The notes under the pieces are model-generated. The model did not search any database and was not told where the DNA came from. It saw only the letters and a program-made list of their open reading frames with translations. DNA of 48,721 nucleotides. Source: Bacteroidales bacterium. GTDB lineage: Bacteria; Bacteroidota; Bacteroidia; Bacteroidales; UBA932. This document shows, piece by piece, positions 25,264 to 33,014 of this stretch (the stretch's first letter is position 1; each line of letters begins with the position of its first letter). The stretch is from positions 1 to 48,721 of the forward strand of contig JAFUWW010000047.1 of NCBI GenBank assembly GCA_017471085.1, in the 5' to 3' direction. Both the position numbers and the translations under genes were made by a program.

Positions 25264-26889
25264 CTATTGTTTCATGTCAAGCATGCTTAGGAACAGCTCG
25301 GCATCCGGAGCATCCGCTGCTTTTATTGCCTTCCGGAATCTGGATCGGGTAGTTCGTAGGCTGTCGATGGAGTTCTTGTTTAAAACCAGCTGAACCGTGT
25401 CATAAGGGAGATTCGCGAAGAAAAGCATAATGATCTTCTTGTTTTCTCCCTTTATGGAAGGCACTTGTTGCTTTAGTTTTTCCATGATTCCGTCGCAATA
25501 GAGGTTCAGATCCCTCTCCAGTGAAGCAAACAGGTCTTCGTCTTTCCTCATGGCGGCAATTTCTGCCTTGAATTCTTTGAAGGCCTGATATTTATCTTTG
25601 TCGTTTTCGGCCTTCAAGTAAGAATCAGAGATAAAGTCCAGGTGGTTTAACTTTTCCCGGAAAAGGGAACCCAGAAGGGCGGCATTGTCTTTCTTTGTCT
25701 TTTCTAATTGTTGCTGCTGGTGTGAGAATTCCAGCATTTGTTCTTTCTGCGTCCGGTCGGCCTCGTTTCGTTTCATAACAAGGTAAAGACCGCCGATGAT
25801 CATCAAAAGGGTGCTTATGAGAATGCTGAACAGGAGCCTGTCGTGTGTCCTGTCTGCTTTTTCTTTCTGCAGAAGCGATTCTGTTTTGTAAAAGTCTCTT
25901 TGGGTGGCCGTAACGGACTCTTTCAGAAGGGCACGAATAACAGAATCCTGGACATGCGAGGCATGCCGGGTCAACCGATATGCTGCCTCATAATTACCAC
26001 GAAGTTCTTCTATTCTGCCATGAGTGTATTCTACTTCTCCCTTTTTTGCAACATTAGAACTACGATGATATGCTTCGGCCAGCCAAAGGTCGGCCTCTGC
26101 ACTTCTATTACAACTTTCAAGAGCTAAAGCGTACAGCGAACAGTCGTGTAGGTTCATCAAACGGGGAGATACACCCTGAAATAAGTGAATAGCTCTTTCT
26201 AAGTCTTCATTTAAAATGGTAAGAATTCCCGCTTCTATCTTTTGGCATTGTTCTTTTATTTCATGGGTATTATCTATATCTTTTAGGCTCTGCAGAGCTT
26301 CTGTATAATTTTGATTATTATAGTAATAATAAACAAGAGCGAGTTTCGCATAATCAGAGTAGTTTTTTTTCTTCGCTTTATCAAAAGAAGCGATTGACTT
26401 TTGAATATTCTCTATGGCGGAAGGGATATTATCAGTATTATTAAAAACTTCAGCAATATTTCTATATATTAAACCAAGATAGTAATAATCTTTGTTTAAA
26501 ACGGCATCGGAAAGTGCTTTCTCAAAAGAAATGATTGCATAATTATAATTCTTGGCATTTTTATCTACAAGTCCCTGATAATAATACGCTAACATTCTGT
26601 GGTGGACATCGTTTTTTGGAGAATAGTAATTTACGGCGTTATTTATTAAGCTGTCAGAGGTTACATCTATATAGTTCTTGTCCAAGGCGGCACTGGTCAG
26701 CAGTGCCCAAAGTGCCCTCCCCTTTTTTGATCGAATAGTGCTTTGATCCATGGCCTGTAACAAAGTTAAGGCGCTGTCCGGTTTTTCTTGTAATATCGTC
26801 TCAACCTCTTCGAGGTGCCGTATTTCTTGTTTTTCAGCACAGCTTCCCAAAAGGAATAAAACAATCAAAAACAGAGGCTTGTACTTCAT
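25264..26889 (-). CDS. TPR membrane protein with cytoplasmic coiled coil and HTH-like tail
   Basis: The 541-residue protein has an SPII-like signal (FLLGSCAEK, C17). Helical TPR-like repeats span about 20-330 (for example YAIISFEKALSDAVLNKDYY and AIENIQKSIASFDKA). One membrane helix follows (about 352-373, LLFSILISTLLMIIGGLYLV), then a coiled coil (Q-rich, about 380-410). The last 55 residues (IMLFFANLPYDTVQLVLNKN then SIDSLRTTRSRFRKAI) look like a degenerate LuxR/sigma-type HTH. This is a known Bacteroidota layout for membrane-bound regulators; DNA binding is inferred. It is divergent from the DUF3244-C10-serpin genes and may control them. Its 5' half is AT-rich, like those genes. Confidence 0.8.
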   Translation of the reverse strand: MKYKPLFLIVLFLLGSCAEKQEIRHLEEVETILQEKPDSALTLLQAMDQSTIRSKKGRALWALLTSAALDKNYIDVTSDSLINNAVNYYSPKNDVHHRMLAYYYQGLVDKNAKNYNYAIISFEKALSDAVLNKDYYYLGLIYRNIAEVFNNTDNIPSAIENIQKSIASFDKAKKKNYSDYAKLALVYYYYNNQNYTEALQSLKDIDNTHEIKEQCQKIEAGILTILNEDLERAIHLFQGVSPRLMNLHDCSLYALALESCNRSAEADLWLAEAYHRSSNVAKKGEVEYTHGRIEELRGNYEAAYRLTRHASHVQDSVIRALLKESVTATQRDFYKTESLLQKEKADRTHDRLLFSILISTLLMIIGGLYLVMKRNEADRTQKEQMLEFSHQQQQLEKTKKDNAALLGSLFREKLNHLDFISDSYLKAENDKDKYQAFKEFKAEIAAMRKDEDLFASLERDLNLYCDGIMEKLKQQVPSIKGENKKIIMLFFANLPYDTVQLVLNKNSIDSLRTTRSRFRKAIKAADAPDAELFLSMLDMKQ

Positions 26890-26902
26890 CTTTTTTTTGT
26901 TT

Positions 26903-26910
26903 CAAAAATA
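26903..26910 (-). promoter_or_regulatory. -7 box of the TPR-HTH gene
   Basis: On the minus strand this reads TATTTTTG, a full match, 13 nt upstream of the start. The rest of the 173-bp divergent region (26890-27062) is AT-rich; a near match CAACTTTG at 27041-27048 may serve the DUF3244 gene. Confidence 0.45.
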
Positions 26911-27062
26911 GCAAAAAAAGGCGGTTTAGCTCCATGTCGTGAGTTAATTGTTATGAGCGTTGGATGTAAGTAGTTAATAATAAGCCGGTTGAATAATAAA
27001 AATGTTATTCGAATTTCTTCTTTTAAAAAAAATAAAAGCTCAACTTTGCAAAAAAAGAACCG

Positions 27063-27446
27063 ATGAAGATTATTTGTTGTCTATATGTGGTATTCGCTAT
27101 CCAAGCTTATTTTTCCAATATAAATATAATAGGTATAGTTGCACATCAGGAGAACGATATTATAGTAATCAATAAAGAAGATAATACCCCTTCGGGGCCG
27201 CCTCGAACAACTGTTTACAATCCTTTCTTTGCGAGCCTTATGAATGGATATGTAAATTTAGGGTCTAATTCCTCTTATGGAGATGTTGATGTTGATCTTA
27301 CATCAACAGCGGGAGATTATTATTCAACAGTATTTGATACTGATGACGGAATGATTGCCATTCCAATCAGTGGATTGCCTGGTGATTATATTCTAACATT
27401 GACTACAGAAGGAAATCTTACATTCATAGGAAGATTTACAATATAG
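27063..27446 (+). CDS. DUF3244-like small secreted protein
   Basis: This 127-residue protein has an N-terminal hydrophobic signal segment (CCLYVVFAIQAYFSNINIIG). A single Ig-like beta-sandwich domain ends with GLPGDYILTLTTEGNLTFIG, the pattern of DUF3244 proteins, which carry a 'GxYxLxIxxxxGxxxxGxF' end. In Bacteroides such genes are often beside C10 peptidases. A role as a chaperone or inhibitor of the peptidase is possible but unproven. It lies 36 nt upstream of the C10 gene and is likely co-transcribed. AT-rich. Confidence 0.75.
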   Translation: MKIICCLYVVFAIQAYFSNINIIGIVAHQENDIIVINKEDNTPSGPPRTTVYNPFFASLMNGYVNLGSNSSYGDVDVDLTSTAGDYYSTVFDTDDGMIAIPISGLPGDYILTLTTEGNLTFIGRFTI

Positions 27447-27482
27447 ATGTCAATCATTTCTTATTAACCTAATTATTGTGCG

Positions 27483-28760
27483 ATGAAAAGGAATACTATT
27501 ATTGGCGTTATCCCAGCTCTACTGCTGTTAGCATTTAGTTGTGCTAGTGAGAGTACTGCAAATGAACAATTGACAATTCCGGTTCATACTGATTATCGGA
27601 CATATTCTCAGGCACTATCATGTGCTGAGGAATTACTGGCCGTTTTCGAATCAAAATTTGCGACAAAAGGCAATGTAAGCCGAAGGATAGAATTTGGGAC
27701 TTGCATTACAAGAAAAACGACTAAATCAGTTGATGGGAAGAGAGATTCTTTGGCCTATGTTTTCAATTTTGAAAATAACGAAGGGTTTGCCATTATCGCA
27801 GCCAATAAATCTATACCCCCTATGCTCGCCATTACAGAAAAAGGGCATTATGAACCTGGGGTAAAAACAGGGGTCGATAATTTCGATTTTTATATGGAGA
27901 ATCTTCTTGATACGTTGTCTGTCCTGGGGTTTTCGAAAAATCGTGAAAGGGGCAGGTTTATTGATCATTATTACACCGACGAGACATTGGGATCGGAATT
28001 AGGACCGCTCATGACCAGTCAGTGGGGTCAGCAGAATATTTACGGAGAGTTTTGTCCGAATGGTATATCCGGGTGTGTGGCGACGGCTATAGCTCAAGTA
28101 ATGAACTATCATCAGCATCCGAGTAGTTTTACAACCACCGTGGAGATGGGAAATGCTGATTTCACTTATCCAAGCGGTTCTCCGATTCAATTAAATTGGA
28201 ATGGAATAGGCGCACATACCAAAACACATACTGCATTTCAGACCTGTTCAATGTACCACAATACGATAAGCGCATTAATGCGGGAAATTGGAAATCGCGT
28301 AAACATGGTATACAATAGTAGTGGAAGCGGTGCTCCTCCGACCTCAATTCCCTCCGGGTTATCGTCTTTCGGTTACTCTTGTAATAGCCCCGCGACCGCG
28401 GTCAGCTATTATGTGAGACAATCCATTGAGAACTATGGCCCTGTTATAATGGGAGGCCAAAGTTTAGAAGGAGGACATGCTTGGGTTGCCGATGGTTATA
28501 AAGATTTGGAGTATCATACTTGTTTGTATGTCTATGACTACGACTTGAATGAATATGTAATGGAAGAAGAAAGTGTAGAACGTGTGGAGTCCATCCATCT
28601 CAATTGGGGATGGGATGGGGTGTGCAACGGTTATTATGCCTATGGCGTCTACAATGTATCCGCGGCTGATTCCTATGATGATGAGTACCTTTCTTTGTCA
28701 TACGATTTTTCTATCGGGACAAAAATGTTTTGTGATATATATCCAATAAACAGTTTTTAA
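27483..28760 (+). CDS. C10 family cysteine peptidase (streptopain-like) lipoprotein precursor
   Basis: The 425-residue product has an SPII-type signal (LLLLAFSC, C20). A propeptide (about 30-165) includes VFNFENNEGFAIIAANKSIP, the Spi/PrtT-inhibitor-like fold of C10 pro-regions. The mature domain starts near PLMTSQWGQQNIYGEFCP. The catalytic Cys is C198 in SGCVATAIAQVMNYHQHP and the His is H332 in EGGHAWVADGY, followed by LNWGWDGVCNGYY. C10 peptidases (SpeB, interpain, B. fragilis Bfp) are secreted and self-activate by cutting the propeptide. It follows the DUF3244 gene and precedes a serpin. The gene is clearly lower in GC than its flanks, which suggests transfer. Confidence 0.92.
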   Translation: MKRNTIIGVIPALLLLAFSCASESTANEQLTIPVHTDYRTYSQALSCAEELLAVFESKFATKGNVSRRIEFGTCITRKTTKSVDGKRDSLAYVFNFENNEGFAIIAANKSIPPMLAITEKGHYEPGVKTGVDNFDFYMENLLDTLSVLGFSKNRERGRFIDHYYTDETLGSELGPLMTSQWGQQNIYGEFCPNGISGCVATAIAQVMNYHQHPSSFTTTVEMGNADFTYPSGSPIQLNWNGIGAHTKTHTAFQTCSMYHNTISALMREIGNRVNMVYNSSGSGAPPTSIPSGLSSFGYSCNSPATAVSYYVRQSIENYGPVIMGGQSLEGGHAWVADGYKDLEYHTCLYVYDYDLNEYVMEEESVERVESIHLNWGWDGVCNGYYAYGVYNVSAADSYDDEYLSLSYDFSIGTKMFCDIYPINSF

Positions 28761-28786
28761 TATTTTTTTTGGGGAAATTTTTTTAT

Positions 28787-28794
28787 TATATTTG
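28787..28794 (+). promoter_or_regulatory. -7 box of the serpin gene
   Basis: TATATTTG is a full TAnnTTTG match, 36 nt before the serpin ATG. A TTTG lies 15 bp upstream (28768-28771), a shorter spacing than the usual 19-21. It indicates that the serpin can be transcribed apart from the C10 gene. Confidence 0.5.
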
Positions 28795-28830
28795 CAACCA
28801 TCAGGGATAATCATTTAAAATACAGCTACT

Positions 28831-30111
28831 ATGAAAACGATAGCCAAATACAGCTTATTCTTTACGGCGGGTCTTTTCTTGCTGTTTGCCGCGTGTACCC
28901 AAAAGGATCCGGCACTTCAGGATGAGATTAAGATTACCGACGGGCCCCTTCCCGAAGAGGAAATCGCTCAATTGCCGGAGCTGACCAAATCGGAGAAGGA
29001 GTTTGGTGAAGTGGCCAACAAATTGGGCTTTGCCGCCTTCGCGGAACTGACCAAGGCCGATATGTACGAGGGACAGGATTTCTTCTATTCCCCCTTGAGC
29101 CTGTCGATGAACCTGTCCATGCTGGCGTTCGGTGCCGCCGGTGAAACGCGCAGCCAGATACTGGACGTGCTCGGGCTGGCGGACGCATCCGTCTCCGATA
29201 TTAATACGTACTACCAGAAACTGGGCAAGATACTTGCGGGGGTGGACAAGGACGTTACCATCGAGAATGCCAATTCGGTATGGGTACAGGATGGCTTCCC
29301 CGTCAAGTCCGGTTATATGGAAGGTCTGAAGGATTATTACGAGGCAGATTCTTTCAATGTGGATTTCAAAAAGGCGGAGGCCGTGAAAGAAGCCATCGGC
29401 AAGTGGTGCAGTGATAAGACCCATGGAAGAATTGAAAAGGTGGATGCCATGTCCACGGAGACAGTGGTGGCTTTGGCGAATGCGCTTTATTTCAAGGCGG
29501 GCTGGGGCGTTCTGTTCGAGAAGAATCTGGAAGAGAAGCCGTTCACGCATGCCGATGAGCATTCTGCCGTCGAATCCTTCTTCACGGGCAAGGTGGCTGT
29601 CTGCTATGAGAAGACAGACCGCCTGTCGGCCATCTCCATCCCTTATGCCGGCAGCGGTACGTATAATTTTGTCGTTTTCCTGCCCGAAGAGGTTTCCGAT
29701 GCCGAAGGAATTTCGTCCCTTATGGTACAAGAAGGCCAGTCCGTGCTGGAGAAGCTGAATGCGCAGTACAGTAGAGCCGTGTCCGTGACGCTTCCCAAGT
29801 TCAATGTCGAGCAGAAGTACAGGTTGTGCGGCATGCTGAACACCCTTGGCGTGGAGAACGCTTTCGACAAGAATCTCAGCGATTTCTCGGAAATCTCCGG
29901 CAGCAGATTGTGGGTTGACGATATCATCCAGTATACCTGGCTGTCAGTGGATGAGCAGGGCAGCGAGGCTGCTGCGGCTACCATCACCTCCGAGTTGACC
30001 AGCAACGCGGAAGTGCAGCAGGTGCCCGTTTTTACGGCCGACCGGCCTTTTGCATTCGCCATTCAGGAGAAATCCACCGGGACCTTGCTGTTCCTGGGTA
30101 TCAAGCAGTAG
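28831..30111 (+). CDS. Serpin (serine/cysteine protease inhibitor) lipoprotein
   Basis: The 426-residue product has an SPII signal (LFAACTQKD, C22) and a full-length serpin fold (ANALYFKAGWGVLFEKN, LPKFNVEQKYRL, and the closing DRPFAFAIQEKSTGTLLFLG). The reactive-centre loop has a standard inhibitory hinge, EQGSEAAAATITSEL (about 375-389). Counting 17 residues from E375 puts P1 at S391 (P1' N392), give or take one or two residues; a small P1 residue suggests elastase-like or cysteine-protease targets (inference). It sits next to the C10 peptidase and may guard the cell against that enzyme or host proteases. GC content is back to the window's usual level. Confidence 0.92.
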   Translation: MKTIAKYSLFFTAGLFLLFAACTQKDPALQDEIKITDGPLPEEEIAQLPELTKSEKEFGEVANKLGFAAFAELTKADMYEGQDFFYSPLSLSMNLSMLAFGAAGETRSQILDVLGLADASVSDINTYYQKLGKILAGVDKDVTIENANSVWVQDGFPVKSGYMEGLKDYYEADSFNVDFKKAEAVKEAIGKWCSDKTHGRIEKVDAMSTETVVALANALYFKAGWGVLFEKNLEEKPFTHADEHSAVESFFTGKVAVCYEKTDRLSAISIPYAGSGTYNFVVFLPEEVSDAEGISSLMVQEGQSVLEKLNAQYSRAVSVTLPKFNVEQKYRLCGMLNTLGVENAFDKNLSDFSEISGSRLWVDDIIQYTWLSVDEQGSEAAAATITSELTSNAEVQQVPVFTADRPFAFAIQEKSTGTLLFLGIKQ

Positions 30112-31921
30112 TCACGGTCATTTCGCACACGGCGCAATGAAAATCCAGACGGAGGCGCCGTCCGCCGTTGAGAAGGTACAAAGGTTCTGCCTTTGTACCT
30201 TTTTTCTGTTTGGGGCAGAGGCCCAGTTCATGGCGGAGGCAGTATTTGCTCCGCATGAGTTCCGCGTCCGGCCGATGGGTGAGTTCGTAGGCCTCTTCCA
30301 CCGCAGTTGCGCCCCTTCTCTCATAGAGGGCGTGGTCCAGGGAATTGGCCGCATTGGCCTTGTAAGATAGAGCTCCCCGGAGACGGACCTCCGGGTCGAC
30401 GGCCCCCTGTCTGAGCGGCAGTGCCTTCACGGGCAGTCTGTCCAGTTCCTCCGCCAGGGTGCGCCGCAGGCCGTTGAGAAAAGACGCCGGCATAAAGGGA
30501 ACGGCACCTTCCGCTTTTGTATCCGATACGGCAAAGGCATAGCGCCCGCTTCGTTTCCGGAGTTGCACCTTCACGGTTTCCAGCATCTTCTCCCGGTCTC
30601 TGGCGGCATCAAAATCCGCCCTTGCCTTCACAGTGACCGTCCGGCCGTCTTCTGAAGTGGCCACAGCCTCCGCCTGGCCGTCTTTCAGCCGGAAGCGTAC
30701 ATCGGCCTGAAGGACACGCTCCGGGCGGGCGGCTGACAGTTCTTTCTCAAACGCCGCGCTGATGTTCCGGTACAGCGGCATGCCTTCCCGGAGACCTTCC
30801 ACCCGTTTGCAGCGGACGGTCAGGCCTTCGCAGACATCGGCCCGGAAACCAGTTATGGCGCCGTTCGGGGCCACAAATGCCAGGCCGTCGCCGTTGGAGA
30901 GACGGAGTTCCGCCCTGGCGGCTTCCACCACCAGGCCCTCCCGGGTTACTCTTTTCACCGTGCCGATATATTCTCCCATGGATTTGGGTGCATCCATGGA
31001 CGACCACCGCCCCCGGCGCCCGTCCAGGAAAAGCTCCGTATAGCCCCGGTTGAAGGTTTTGGCCAGGTCCGGCACAAAGCCGCCGCGCACCGCTCCGAAC
31101 GAGGCTCGGCGGTAGCGGTCCGGAAAGCGGGCCACCAGGGCATCCAGGGCCTCTGAATAGGCCTTGACTACATTCCGGACATAGGATTCGCTCTTGAGCC
31201 GGCCTTCTATCTTGAATGAAACCACACCGGCGTCGGCCAGGTCTTGCAGGCGGTGCAGCAGGTTGTAGTCTTTGAGGGAAAGGAGGGCCTTGTTGCGTAC
31301 CAGCACTTTGCCGGAGGCGTCTTCCAGGTCGTACAGGCTGCGGCAGGCCTGGGCGCATTCGCCCCGGTTGGCGCTGCGGCCTGTCAGGTATTCCGAGAGA
31401 TAGCACTGCCCGCTGTAACACACGCAAAGGGCGCCGTGTACGAAGAACTCCAGTTCGGCCTCCACGGCGCTGCGGATAGATTTTATCTGTTCCAGGGAAA
31501 GCTCTCGTTCCAGCACCAGGCGGCCGTATCCCAGGCTTTCTGTGAACCGGGCCTTTTCCGGGGTACGGATGGCGCACTGGGTGGAAGCGTGCATTACCAG
31601 GGAAGTCCCTTCCGCAAGCTGCAGGACGGCCGGGTCCTGGACGATCAGGGCATCGGCCCCTGCCTTGTCCAGCGCCAGAATCAGCTGCCGGGCTTCTTCC
31701 AGCTCCTCTTCGTAGATCAGCGTATTGACCGTGGCATAGATCCTGGCTCCGAACCGGTGGGCGTATTCGCAGAGCCGGGCAATTTCTTCCACGGAATTGC
31801 CGGCGGCCTGCCGGGCCCCGAAAGCCGGGCCGGCGATATACACCGCATCGGCTCCGCAGTCGATGGCCGCGATGCCGATATCCGCCGTCCTGGCCGGCGC
31901 AAGCAGTTCCAGTGGTTGCAT
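30101..31921 (-). CDS. U32 family peptidase (YegQ/RlhA type)
   Basis: ATG at 31921 gives 606 residues starting MQPLELLAPARTADIG, the usual U32 beginning; 16 more codons are open upstream. Features are GADAVYIAGPAFGARQAA, ERELSLEQIKSI, VHGALCVCYSGQCYLSEYLT and NRGECAQACR, the Cys set of the U32 domain, then FKIEGRLKSESYV and a DUF3656-like C-terminal part. Members either degrade collagen-like peptides or act in 23S rRNA hydroxylation (RlhA), which is the likelier role for a housekeeping copy. The 3' end overlaps the serpin by 11 bp in convergent orientation and contains the serpin's terminator in antisense. Confidence 0.88.
   Translation of the reverse strand: MQPLELLAPARTADIGIAAIDCGADAVYIAGPAFGARQAAGNSVEEIARLCEYAHRFGARIYATVNTLIYEEELEEARQLILALDKAGADALIVQDPAVLQLAEGTSLVMHASTQCAIRTPEKARFTESLGYGRLVLERELSLEQIKSIRSAVEAELEFFVHGALCVCYSGQCYLSEYLTGRSANRGECAQACRSLYDLEDASGKVLVRNKALLSLKDYNLLHRLQDLADAGVVSFKIEGRLKSESYVRNVVKAYSEALDALVARFPDRYRRASFGAVRGGFVPDLAKTFNRGYTELFLDGRRGRWSSMDAPKSMGEYIGTVKRVTREGLVVEAARAELRLSNGDGLAFVAPNGAITGFRADVCEGLTVRCKRVEGLREGMPLYRNISAAFEKELSAARPERVLQADVRFRLKDGQAEAVATSEDGRTVTVKARADFDAARDREKMLETVKVQLRKRSGRYAFAVSDTKAEGAVPFMPASFLNGLRRTLAEELDRLPVKALPLRQGAVDPEVRLRGALSYKANAANSLDHALYERRGATAVEEAYELTHRPDAELMRSKYCLRHELGLCPKQKKGTKAEPLYLLNGGRRLRLDFHCAVCEMTVTTA
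30173..30206 (+). terminator. Serpin terminator embedded in the U32 coding region
   Basis: aaggtacaaagg pairs perfectly with cctttgtacctt over a ttctg loop and runs into a T-run (T6-T7). It lies 61 nt past the serpin stop, antisense to codons of the U32 gene. In the U32 direction no T-run follows, so it should act on the + strand only. Confidence 0.85.
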
Positions 31922-31988
31922 GGCACAAAGGTACGCAAAAGAGAGGTCCTGTAAAAGACCTCTCTTCAAATTCCGGTAAAAACAGGGA

Positions 31989-32921
31989 CTACAGAGCCTT
32001 CAGCTGGGCAGCTGCCTGATCCTTGTACTTGGGATCTGCGGTGAGCTTGTTGTAGTATTCTTTGGCAGTTGCCTTGTCGCCGGCCTTCTGGGCAGTGGCG
32101 GCAATGGTGAAGATGATATCGGAAGCATCTTTGGCGTTGGGGCTCACTTCCAGATATTTCTTGTAAGCGTTGATGGCGTCCTTGCTCTTGCCGGCCTTGG
32201 TGCAGGCGCTGGCGATGAGTTTATAAGCGTTGGCGCTCTCTGCATAGCTGTTGGATTTCTCCAGGGCGGCGATGGCCTCGGCGGTCTTGTTGGCTTTCAG
32301 CAGGGCCTGGCCTTCCTTGAGGTAGGCGGTGGACAGGAGCTTGTTGGCCTGGTCGGCCTTGCCAAGTTCTGCGGCTTTCTCCAGGGCCTCGGTGGCGCCG
32401 GCGAGATCATTGTTCTGCATCAGGGACTGGCCCAGCAGGAGCTGTGCCTGGCCGTCTTCGGGGGTGAGGGCTACCACTTCCTTGAAAGCGGCGGCTGCAC
32501 CGGCGAAGTCTTTGTCTTTGAGCAGGGTGGAACCCTTGCGGAGATAGACATTGGGAACGAGGGAGGCTGCTTCTTCGCCGACACCTTCAATTCCGTATTC
32601 CTCGGCGGCGGTCTTTACCTCTGCCAGGGAGGCGAGGGCTTCGTCGTATTTGGCTTCGTTGATCTGCTCCTTGGCGATGGAAAGCAGGGTGCCGGGGATG
32701 ATTTCCTTGCATTTGCCAATCATTTCAGCGGCTTCTTCTCCTTCGCAGGCCTGGAACTGGGTGAGGGCGCTGCGGAACTGGGTAAGGGCTTCTGTCTTGT
32801 TACCACCTTCCAGAGCAGTGGCACCGGCGTTGAACGCGTCGATGGCTGCATTGAAATCCTGGGCGGATGCCACGGCGGCCAGAAGGCCGAAGGATGCGAT
32901 GGCTACAAATAATTTTTTCAT
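31989..32921 (-). CDS. Periplasmic TPR protein
   Basis: The 310-residue protein has a Sec signal peptide (MKKLFVAIASFGLLAAVASA, cut before QDFN). The rest is Ala/Lys-rich helical repeats with TPR consensus, for example DKDFAGAAAAFKEVVALTPE, NNDLAGATEALEKAAELGKA and SKDAINAYKKYLEVSPNAKD, about five to six units. TPR arrays hold protein partners. No catalytic domain is seen. It has its own -7 box (TATTTTTG, minus strand, 32968-32975), divergent from the M16 gene. Confidence 0.85.
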   Translation of the reverse strand: MKKLFVAIASFGLLAAVASAQDFNAAIDAFNAGATALEGGNKTEALTQFRSALTQFQACEGEEAAEMIGKCKEIIPGTLLSIAKEQINEAKYDEALASLAEVKTAAEEYGIEGVGEEAASLVPNVYLRKGSTLLKDKDFAGAAAAFKEVVALTPEDGQAQLLLGQSLMQNNDLAGATEALEKAAELGKADQANKLLSTAYLKEGQALLKANKTAEAIAALEKSNSYAESANAYKLIASACTKAGKSKDAINAYKKYLEVSPNAKDASDIIFTIAATAQKAGDKATAKEYYNKLTADPKYKDQAAAQLKAL

Positions 32922-32963
32922 GTCTTCTTTTTATTAAGCGTTACACATTTCTCTTGCACAGGT

Positions 32964-32996
32964 TTTGCAAAAATAGCAAAATATGTTTTAATTTTG
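32964..32996. promoter_or_regulatory. Divergent promoters of the TPR and M16-like genes
   Basis: On the plus strand TTTG (32964-32967) and TAATTTTG (32989-32996) with a 21-bp spacer make a good Bacteroidota promoter for the M16-like gene (ATG 19 nt after the box). On the minus strand TATTTTTG at 32975-32968 is the -7 box for the TPR gene. The elements interleave, so the two promoters probably compete for RNA polymerase. Confidence 0.55.
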
Positions 32997-33014
32997 CACA
33001 AAAGTTCGCTCAAA

